Source: Pseudomonadota bacterium
GTDB lineage: Bacteria; Desulfobacterota; Anaeroferrophillalia; Anaeroferrophillales; Tharpellaceae
Assembly (NCBI GenBank): GCA_015486505.1
Contig: WFRP01000143.1
Coordinates: forward strand, 1 to 6,433
Direction of reading: 5' to 3'
DNA length: 6,433 bases
The position numbers and the translations under genes are program-made. Position 1 is the stretch's first letter. Each line of letters starts with the position of its first letter. Positions 1-4,868 of the stretch are shown here, piece by piece. The notes under the pieces were generated by a model. The model ran no database searches. It was not told the origin of the DNA and worked only from the letters and a program-made list of their open reading frames with translations.

Positions 1-198
1 CGGGGGTGGTTTTTCGTAAGCGGTTGCGGAAACGATTTCGTTGTTTTTCGGAAGCGAGCGGGAGCCCATTAGCATTGCAACTGTTTGAGCGTAAGCGAGT
101 TTTGCAAGGCGGGCGCAGCGCGCTTAAAGGAAAAACAGAAATCTTAACGCCGAGCGGAGAAAAACCGCGCCCGACCCCGGATTCGGCTGAATAGTTAC
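1..198 (+). repeat. IS66-like MITE copy 1 (left end outside window)
   Basis: This is the right-hand 198 bases of a repeat that occurs three times here. It aligns without gaps to 2997-3194 with five differences (positions 15, 66, 71, 107 and 121), about 97.5% identical. It ends in the terminal inverted repeat GGCTGAATAGTTAC at 185-198. The missing left end, by comparison with the complete copy, would lie about 43 bases beyond the window edge. A 62-codon GTG-started frame runs from 6 to 194, but the copies differ mostly at amino-acid-changing positions and no ribosome site or known domain is evident, so I do not call it a gene. No transposase is encoded, so movement would need one supplied in trans. 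Confidence 0.88.
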
Positions 199-224
199 TC
201 TGCAAGTATGCTTTTCCGCTGCGA

Positions 225-282
225 CTCTGCGTTTCTGCGCGAAAACTGCTTTTATCTCGCGCAGAGGCGCGAAGACGCAGAG
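225..282. repeat. Imperfect inverted repeat in kinase upstream region
   Basis: The outer arms are CTCTGCGT (225-232) and ACGCAGAG (275-282), exact reverse complements. Nested arms CTGCGCGA (235-242) and TCGCGCAG (257-264) are also exact, and an inner AAAA/TTTT pair (242-245 and 250-253) can extend the stem. Similar CGCAGAG-rich dyads are often dispersed between genes in bacterial genomes. A REP-like repeat is therefore likelier than a gene-specific regulator site. There is no T-tract after the stem, so it is a poor intrinsic terminator. Confidence 0.65.
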
Positions 283-322
283 AAATGATTTAATCCTTAA
301 ACTTATAACAAATAGTTACTGA

Positions 323-398
323 ATCTGTGTTTATCTACCGTCCCTCTGTGGTTTATGCTTTTAAATTGAACCACAGATGAATACGGATAGACACAGAT
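323..398. repeat. Long imperfect inverted repeat, CCACAGAT type
   Basis: The left arm at 323-353 begins ATCTGTGT and ends CTGTGGTT. The right arm at 369-398 begins AACCACAG and ends ACACAGAT. The two arms, about 30 bases each, are reverse complements apart from several mismatches in the middle, and a 15-base AT-rich spacer separates them. The right arm ends 34 bases before the kinase ATG, so a transcript starting upstream would carry this hairpin in its 5' leader. The sequence resembles dispersed intergenic repeats seen in many environmental bacteria. Any regulatory role is unproven. Confidence 0.65.
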
Positions 399-432
399 GA
401 AAGCAGGTATTGAGTAGCGGCCCGGATAAGGA

Positions 433-2187
433 ATGAAGCTTCGACTTATTTTTTTAGTGCTGTCTCTGCTCGTTTTTTTGTCGGCGGCGACCGGGAGTTA
501 TCTCTATTACGCTTCATTGAAACGGGCCGCTTTTGCCGAAGCTGAGCATAACGCGAAGACCCGCATCGAAATTATTCAAAAGAACCTTTCCAGTTATCTT
601 TCCGAGAATGTCAAGCCGGTACGGGCCCTGGCGGGAATGCGGCAAATTGTTAAATTCCTGAAAAGCCGGGCGCGCGCAACCCCTGCCCGGTCAAAGGCTG
701 CAAACCGGCAGCAGGTTGAGGTGCTGCTGGACCATTTCAACCACGCTTTAAACGCTAATGTCTGCTATCTGATGGATAAAAACGGGATCACACTGGTTTC
801 CAGCAACCATGCGGCCGCGGATAGTTTTGTCGGTAAAAATTTTTCTTTTCGGCCCTATTTTCAAACCGCGGTAAAGGGTTTGCCCGCCTCTTATCTGGCT
901 TTGGGCACCACCTCCGGCAAACGTGGGATTTATTGCAGCTATCCGGTTATCGCGGAACCGGAAACCGCGCCGCTGGGGGTGGTGGTGATTAAAGCGTCGC
1001 TTGAGCAGATTGAGAAGAAACTGGGGCAAAGCCGGGATGAAGTTGTTGTGGTTACCGACCCGCACGGTTTGATATTTATTGCCAATCGAAAATCGTGGCG
1101 ATTTAAATTATTGTGGCGGATTTCCCCATCTGCACAACGGCAGCTGGCCGCGTCCCGGCAGTTTGGTTCAGGGCCCTGGGCGTGGGTCGGGTTAAAGCCG
1201 GACGGCCGCCGTTACGCTGTTGATGAGAACGGCCGCCGTTATTTGGTTAATCATCGGGAAATCGACGGTTTTCCGGGTTGGCAGGTAATTCATCTGCGCA
1301 GTCTTAAAGCGATTTACAAAGTAGTTTTTGATCCTCTGGTGCGGGTGACCGTGCCGACAGTGGTCACCCTCTGTATTCTGGTGGGTCTGGCGGTGTTTTT
1401 TCTCTATCGGCATGCCATTGCTGAAATTGTCCAGCGCAAACAGGCGGAAGCGGCCCTGAAACAGGCTCAGGAAAAACTCAGCCTCTATACCCGGGATCTT
1501 GAGCGGCAGGTAAAAAAACGCACCGCTGAACTGCAGCGGCTTTCGGGAAGTATCCTGGCGGATCAGGAGCGGGAACGAGCCGCCATTGCCCGCGGTCTTC
1601 ACGATGAACTCGGTCAGGTGCTGACCGCACTGCGTCTTGAGGCGGTCTGGCTTACTGAGCGATTGCGGCCGCTGGATGCCAAAGCCGCGGAACGGGCCGC
1701 GATGATGACTTCATTGATTGATGACACAATTGATGAGGTCCGCAGTATTGCTTTGCGTCTGCGGCCGGGAATTTTAGATGATCTTGGCCTGGTTGAAGCC
1801 CTGGAGTGGTATGCGGCTGATTTTGAACGCCGTACCGGAATTGCCTCTACCTGTAATGTCGAAGGTGAAATTCCCGAGCTTGATGACACTCTGGCGACCG
1901 CGGCTTACAGGATTTCACAGGAGGCTTTAACCAATGTTGCCCGGCACTCGGAAGCGGATCAGGTGAAAATCTCTCTGTTTGTGGAAGCGGGTTGGTTGCG
2001 GATGCAGATTAGCGATAATGGCCGCGGTTTTAATGCCGGGGCCGCCGGGGGAAATGGCGGTCTCGGGATTGCCGGGATGCGGGAGCGGGCAACTTTGATC
2101 GGCGGTTTCTTTGCAATTGTTTCTAAGCCCGGTCAGGGTACCCGGATCAGCTTCCGGGCCAAAATCGAGGAAGGTGAGATTCTGTGA
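433..2187 (+). CDS. Membrane sensor histidine kinase, DctB-like Cache sensor with NarX-type (HisKA_3) core
   Basis: This 584-residue kinase should sense an extracytoplasmic ligand and phosphorylate the regulator encoded next to it. A first membrane helix (about residues 5-27) is followed by a periplasmic region of some 275 residues. That region carries SSN (123-125), FRPYFQTA (139-146) and GTTSGKRGIYCSYP (158-171), a pattern like the double-Cache domain of DctB-type C4-dicarboxylate sensors. A second helix (about 304-326) leads into a coiled-coil linker (330-388). The transmitter is HisKA_3: the H-box RGLHDELGQ puts the phosphorylated histidine at H390. The ATPase follows, with QEALTNVARHSEA (496-508; N501), DNGRGF (528-533) and GGLGIAGMRERA (541-552). 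All catalytic motifs look intact. An in-frame TAA at 427-429 makes ATG 433 the first possible ATG. Its only Shine-Dalgarno-like run, AAGGA (428-432), abuts the ATG with no spacer, suggesting weak translation. The ligand is inferred, not shown. Confidence 0.93.
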   Translation: MKLRLIFLVLSLLVFLSAATGSYLYYASLKRAAFAEAEHNAKTRIEIIQKNLSSYLSENVKPVRALAGMRQIVKFLKSRARATPARSKAANRQQVEVLLDHFNHALNANVCYLMDKNGITLVSSNHAAADSFVGKNFSFRPYFQTAVKGLPASYLALGTTSGKRGIYCSYPVIAEPETAPLGVVVIKASLEQIEKKLGQSRDEVVVVTDPHGLIFIANRKSWRFKLLWRISPSAQRQLAASRQFGSGPWAWVGLKPDGRRYAVDENGRRYLVNHREIDGFPGWQVIHLRSLKAIYKVVFDPLVRVTVPTVVTLCILVGLAVFFLYRHAIAEIVQRKQAEAALKQAQEKLSLYTRDLERQVKKRTAELQRLSGSILADQERERAAIARGLHDELGQVLTALRLEAVWLTERLRPLDAKAAERAAMMTSLIDDTIDEVRSIALRLRPGILDDLGLVEALEWYAADFERRTGIASTCNVEGEIPELDDTLATAAYRISQEALTNVARHSEADQVKISLFVEAGWLRMQISDNGRGFNAGAAGGNGGLGIAGMRERATLIGGFFAIVSKPGQGTRISFRAKIEEGEIL

Positions 2188-2822
2188 TTAAAGTATTGCT
2201 GGCTGATGATCATGAGATAGTCCGGGCCGGCCTGGCCCGGATTGTTGAGGAGAGCGGCGATATTGAGGTTGTGGCCGAGGCCAGTGATGGGCGCGAGGCC
2301 GTGCGTCTGGGGCTTAAATCAGTACCGGATGTCGCGGTGATTGATATATCGATGCCGGGTCTGGACGGGCTTGAAGTGGCGGCGCAGCTGCTGGAAGCTT
2401 ATCCTAAATTGCCGATTATTATTTTGACTATGCATGAGGAAGCCCAGTATGTCGTGCGGGCGATAGAGGCCGGGGTGATGGGCTATGTTACCAAACGCTC
2501 CGCTCCGGAGCAGCTGGTCGCGGCGATTCGTAAGGTTTACGGCGGCGCCCGTTATCTGAGTGAGGCGGCCGTTGAAATGCTGGCTTTGCGTCTGGCCAAG
2601 GGGGTTTCCGGCAAATCGCCGCTGGACTCGCTTTCTACCCGCGAGCTCCAGGTCTTGCGGCAGCTGGCTTTAGGGCAGACTAACCGGGAGATTGCCGAAA
2701 CCTATAATATCGGCATTAAAACCGTCGATACTTATCGTCTGCGGCTTTTGAAAAAACTTGGTTTGCGCAATAATGCTGAACTTTCCCGCTTCGCTATACA
2801 GAATCATCTCATTGAGCCTTAG
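2184..2822 (+). CDS. NarL/LuxR-family response regulator
   Basis: This 212-residue cytoplasmic transcription factor is the expected partner of the upstream kinase. The receiver domain (about 1-120) has the acidic pair D8/D9, phosphoacceptor D54 in VIDISMPGLDG, the switch residue T82 in ILTMHEE and K104 in YVTKRSAPE. A short linker leads to a LuxR/GerE helix-turn-helix (about 148-207) with LSTRELQVLRQLALGQTNRE, then IGIKTVDTYRLRLLKKLGL. Length and order are typical of the NarL/FixJ/UvrY class. The start is GTG at 2184, overlapping the kinase stop as GTGA, with AAGGTGAG at 2171-2178 as ribosome site, so the two proteins are translationally coupled. Its likely target is the TRAP operon downstream, by adjacency and by analogy with DctSR control of dctPQM in Rhodobacter. 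A palindrome just after the gene is a candidate binding site. All key residues are present, so it should be functional. Confidence 0.94.
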   Translation: MIKVLLADDHEIVRAGLARIVEESGDIEVVAEASDGREAVRLGLKSVPDVAVIDISMPGLDGLEVAAQLLEAYPKLPIIILTMHEEAQYVVRAIEAGVMGYVTKRSAPEQLVAAIRKVYGGARYLSEAAVEMLALRLAKGVSGKSPLDSLSTRELQVLRQLALGQTNREIAETYNIGIKTVDTYRLRLLKKLGLRNNAELSRFAIQNHLIEP

Positions 2823-2833
2823 CCTTAGCCTTA
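2816..2833 (+). repeat. Three tandem GCCTTA hexamers across the regulator stop codon
   Basis: GCCTTA occurs three times in a row, with the TAG stop (2820-2822) inside the first and second units. The last unit overlaps a small perfect palindrome, CCTTATTAAGG (2829-2839). This looks like slippage-type expansion. Because the stop sits in the first two units, a change in copy number downstream of it would not alter the protein. Confidence 0.6.
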
Positions 2834-2839
2834 TTAAGG

Positions 2840-2862
2840 TTTGTCAGAAAATTTCTGACAAA
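2840..2862. promoter_or_regulatory. Perfect 11-bp-arm palindrome, candidate operator
   Basis: The arms TTTGTCAGAAA (2840-2850) and TTTCTGACAAA (2852-2862) are exact reverse complements around one central A. A further partial half-site, TTTCAGAAA, lies at 2865-2873 in the same direction as the first arm, its CAGAAA core 23 bases away. The odd-length, nearly spacerless symmetry suits a dimeric DNA-binding protein better than a transcript hairpin. As RNA it could still form an 8-bp stem, but the bases after it (TCTTTCAG) make a weak T-tract. The neighbouring response regulator is the natural candidate to bind it. A bidirectional terminator is the alternative. Confidence 0.5.
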
Positions 2863-2925
2863 TCTTTCAGAAATAGTCGACTTGATTTTTATGATTTTCT
2901 AGATTAGAAACAACTAAGTATGGAA

Positions 2926-2953
2926 GCCATCTTTAAAAAAAGATAATTTTTTT
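2926..2953 (+). terminator. Hairpin plus T-tract, split by MITE insertion
   Basis: ATCTTT (2929-2934) pairs with AAAGAT (2939-2944) across an AAAA loop, followed by AA and seven T residues (2947-2953). This is an intrinsic-terminator layout with a very AT-rich, weak stem. A stronger structure existed before the insertion of copy 2: GCCATCT at 2926-2932 pairs exactly with AGATGGC now at 3203-3209, and the A7 run (2935-2941) pairs with a T7 run. It probably ended the kinase-regulator transcript. The present form may read through. Confidence 0.45.
2946..2953. repeat. Target site duplication, left copy
   Basis: ATTTTTTT at 2946-2953 directly abuts the left terminal inverted repeat and is repeated exactly at 3195-3202 on the other side. 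An 8-bp duplication is the length produced by IS66-family elements. The low-complexity sequence makes an 8-bp match less informative than usual. Confidence 0.65.
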
Positions 2954-3194
2954 GTAACTATTCAGCCAAATTTTATCCCCCATCTTCTGGAGGGGGCGGG
3001 GGTGGTTTTTTGTAAGCGGTTGCGGAAACGATTTCGTTGTTTTTCGGAAGCGAGCGGGAGCTCATTCGCATTGCAACTGTTTGAGCGTAAGCGAGTTTTG
3101 CAGGGCGGGCGCAGCGAGCTTAAAGGAAAAACAGAAATCTTAACGCCGAGCGGAGAAAAACCGCGCCCGACCCCGGATTCGGCTGAATAGTTAC
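2954..3194 (+). mobile_element. Complete IS66-like MITE copy 2 (241 bp)
   Basis: This is the one complete copy. It starts GTAACTATTCAGCC (2954-2967) and ends GGCTGAATAGTTAC (3181-3194), exact reverse complements. The match extends to 17 of 18 bases as GTAACTATTCAGCCRAAT. Direct repeats of ATTTTTTT flank it. Termini starting 5'-GTAA with an 8-bp duplication are hallmarks of the IS66 family, but the element is far too short to encode a transposase, so it is best described as a MITE. Near its left end CCCCC (2977-2981) and GGGGG (2992-2996) can form a stem that contains CCA/TGG, with a run of T residues about 10 bases further on. It sits between the regulator gene and dctP, 93 bases before the dctP start. 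Confidence 0.85.
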
Positions 3195-3202
3195 ATTTTT
3201 TT
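3195..3202. repeat. Target site duplication, right copy
   Basis: ATTTTTTT immediately follows the right terminal inverted repeat and matches 2946-2953 base for base. Removing 2954-3202 restores a continuous pre-insertion site. Confidence 0.65.
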
Positions 3203-3227
3203 AGATGGCCGGGATGGATTTCGGAAG

Positions 3228-3248
3228 CGGCCGTTGTGGTAACGGCCG
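3228..3248 (+). promoter_or_regulatory. GC-rich hairpin in dctP leader
   Basis: CGGCCGTT (3228-3235) and AACGGCCG (3241-3248) form a perfect 8-bp stem with a five-base loop, GTGGT. It lies 39 bases before the dctP start and is not followed by a T-tract, so it is not an intrinsic terminator. It could be an operator, or an mRNA 5' stem affecting stability or translation. The region from its end to the ribosome site is AT-rich. Confidence 0.5.
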
Positions 3249-3273
3249 GTATGAAAAACGTCAAATATTTAAT

Positions 3274-3280
3274 AAAGGAG
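3274..3280 (+). promoter_or_regulatory. Strong ribosome binding site for dctP
   Basis: AAAGGAG lies seven bases before ATG 3288, within an unstructured A-rich stretch. This is the classic strong arrangement and fits a binding protein made in excess over its permease. It fixes the dctP start. The contrast with the kinase start, where AAGGA touches the ATG, is marked. Confidence 0.75.
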
Positions 3281-3287
3281 AGAGAAA

Positions 3288-4283
3288 ATGAAAAGATGTA
3301 GATTGTTAGTCTTAGGTTTGATTACGGCGGTAGCCATGATGGGGTTGGCGCCAATCGCGTTTGCCGGTCCGATTGTTATTAAGTTTTCCCATGTGGTTGC
3401 CGAAAACACGCCCAAAGGACAGATGGCCAATAAATTCAAAGAGTTGGTTGAAAAACGTCTGCCGGGCAAAGTTGAAGTCGAGGTTTTCCCGAATTCCCAG
3501 CTTTTCGGGGATAATAAGGTTATCGAAGCTATGCTGTTGGGTGATGTGCAGATGGCTTGCCCTTCACTGTCAAAGTTCAAAAAATACACCAAAGTCTTAC
3601 AGCTTTACGATCTGCCCTTTCTCTTTAAAGATATGGACGCGGTGAGCAGATTTCAGAGTGGCCCTTACGGTCAGAAGATGCTTGATTCATTGAAATCCAA
3701 AGGCCTGATTGGCCTGGGTTATCTTCATAACGGTTTAAAACAGTTATCGGCAAATTCGCCTCTCAGAGTGCCGGCGGACGCCAAGGGCAAGAAATTCAGA
3801 ATTATGAGTTCCGATGTTCTCGCGGCTCAGTTTGAAGCCGTGGGCGCTATGCCGCTGAAAAAGCCTTTTTCCGAAGTTTTTACATTGCTGCAGACCAAGG
3901 CGATTGATGGCCAGGAAAATACCTGGTCAAATATCTACTCCAAAAAATTCTATGAAGTTCAGCCCTATATAACCGAGTCCAATCACGGACTGCTTGATTA
4001 TATGGTTATTACTTCAGCCCAGTTCTGGATGGGGCTGCCGGATGATGTTCGCAGCGAAGTCAAGAAAGCCCTGGATGAAGCGATTGCTTTCGGCAATAAG
4101 GTTTCCGCCGAAAAAGCGGTTGCCGACCGGCAGAAAATTATCGATTCCAAACGTTCCGAGGTTATCGAGCTGACCCCGGCCCAGCGTCAGCTGTGGGTTG
4201 ACAAAATGAAACCGGTCTGGAAACAGTTTGAAGACCAGATCGGCAAAGATTACATAGACGCGGCGATTGCTGCCAATAAGTAA
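3288..4283 (+). CDS. dctP: TRAP transporter substrate-binding protein DctP
   Basis: This 331-residue periplasmic protein binds the substrate and delivers it to the DctQM permease. A Sec signal peptide is clear: MKRCR, a hydrophobic core (6-23), then a cleavage site after AFA (residue 26), giving a mature protein starting GPIVIKFSHVV. DctP-family features are the N-terminal strand IKFSHVVAENTPKG (31-44), FPNSQLFGD (67-75), the arginine of KKFRIMSSDV (R171, the position that normally salt-bridges the substrate carboxylate), FTLLQTKAIDGQENTW (198-213) and KKFYEVQPYITESNHG (219-234). Length is normal for the family (about 330). It is the first gene of the operon, with 21 bases before dctQ. A carboxylate ligand is well supported by R171 and the family. 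C4-dicarboxylate specifically is inferred from similarity and from the DctB-like sensor next door. Other organic acids remain possible. Confidence 0.95.
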   Translation: MKRCRLLVLGLITAVAMMGLAPIAFAGPIVIKFSHVVAENTPKGQMANKFKELVEKRLPGKVEVEVFPNSQLFGDNKVIEAMLLGDVQMACPSLSKFKKYTKVLQLYDLPFLFKDMDAVSRFQSGPYGQKMLDSLKSKGLIGLGYLHNGLKQLSANSPLRVPADAKGKKFRIMSSDVLAAQFEAVGAMPLKKPFSEVFTLLQTKAIDGQENTWSNIYSKKFYEVQPYITESNHGLLDYMVITSAQFWMGLPDDVRSEVKKALDEAIAFGNKVSAEKAVADRQKIIDSKRSEVIELTPAQRQLWVDKMKPVWKQFEDQIGKDYIDAAIAANK

Positions 4284-4304
4284 CAGTATTCTCGAGGTTC
4301 ATCT

Positions 4305-4868
4305 ATGTTTGGCCGGATCATCAACACCGTGGAAGAGACCATAATCTCGTTGCTGCTGGCATCAATGACCCTGTTGGTTTTCGTTGAGGTGGTTTTACGC
4401 TTCGGTTTCGGCACCGGGCTTATGTGGGGTGAGGAGTTGACCCTGCATATCTCCGCCTGGATGGTGCTTTTCGGGGCTTCTTACGGGGTTAAGGTGGGTT
4501 CCCATATCGGGGTTGATGCTCTGGTCAAACTGCTGCCGGAAAAATGGCAGCGCGTTGTCAGCGCAATTGCCGTGATTTGTTGTTTGATTTATTGTGGTCT
4601 GTTTATAAAGGGCGCCTGGGCTTATCTTAAAATGACCCGGATGATCGGGATTGAGATGGAAGATCTGCCGATTCCCAAGTGGATTGCCCACAGTATTCTC
4701 CTGATCGGCATGGTTTTGCTGGCGATTCGCCTGCTTCAGCTGTTGTGGTCGATTATTACCGGCAAGGCCACAGGTTTTAATCTCACGGATGAGGCTCAAG
4801 AGAGTATGCATCTGGCTCAGGAAGCCCAACAGGCGGCAGCCGGCACCGGTGGAGGTGAAGCCTCATGA
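4305..4868 (+). CDS. dctQ: TRAP transporter small permease DctQ
   Basis: This 187-residue inner-membrane protein is the small subunit of the TRAP permease and supports the large DctM subunit. Four membrane helices are apparent: about 10-32, 46-63, 84-106 and 127-150. Family features include the first helix with VFVEVVLRF (25-33), MWGEELT (40-46) with its conserved W-x-E-E, FGASYGVKVGSHIGVDALV (56-74) and LPIPKW (121-126) before the last helix. The start ATG has GAGG (4294-4297) seven bases upstream, and the gene follows dctP after 21 bases. Unusually, the C-terminus extends some 30 residues past the last helix as an Ala/Gln/Gly-rich, probably disordered cytoplasmic tail. Its final GGGEAS codons also contain the ribosome site for dctM. 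The stop overlaps the dctM start as ATGA, implying coupled translation. Confidence 0.94.
   Translation: MFGRIINTVEETIISLLLASMTLLVFVEVVLRFGFGTGLMWGEELTLHISAWMVLFGASYGVKVGSHIGVDALVKLLPEKWQRVVSAIAVICCLIYCGLFIKGAWAYLKMTRMIGIEMEDLPIPKWIAHSILLIGMVLLAIRLLQLLWSIITGKATGFNLTDEAQESMHLAQEAQQAAAGTGGGEAS
4851..4858 (+). promoter_or_regulatory. Ribosome binding site for dctM inside the end of dctQ
   Basis: GGAGGTGA is a near-ideal Shine-Dalgarno sequence six bases before ATG 4865. It supports the start that overlaps the dctQ stop (ATGA) over any later methionine, for example M20. Confidence 0.75.

Noticed and set aside
6..194. 62-codon open frame starting GTG inside repeat copy 1, repeated at 3002-3190 in copy 2
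   Set aside because: Four of the five differences between copies change an amino acid (R4C, P21S, L22F, A39E) and one is silent, so there is no sign of protein-level selection. There is no ribosome site or recognisable domain, and the frame lies wholly within a transposon-like repeat.
1..198. CRISPR array or integron att-site array suggested by recurring repeats
   Set aside because: The copies are 241 bp, thousands of bases apart, in mixed orientation, with transposon-type ends and a target duplication. There are no regular spacers and no cas or integrase genes.
2840..2862. Intrinsic terminator for the response regulator gene
   Set aside because: The symmetry is perfect but the stem is AT-rich with an almost spacerless centre, and the following bases are not a clear T-tract. 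I list it as a candidate operator and treat 2926-2953 as the likelier terminator.
2962..3264. 100-codon reverse-strand frame across MITE copy 2
   Set aside because: It runs through the repeat and out into unrelated leader DNA, so its N-terminal part is an accident of the insertion site. The repeat being open on both strands reflects its composition.
3195..3287. Sigma-54 promoter upstream of dctP, as in classical dctA systems
   Set aside because: No TGGC/TGC pair at the required spacing is visible, and the neighbouring regulator is LuxR-type without an AAA+ domain.
3361..3645. 94-codon + strand frame overlapping dctP
   Set aside because: It is out of frame with a dctP gene that has a signal peptide, family motifs and a strong ribosome site, and it has no features of its own.
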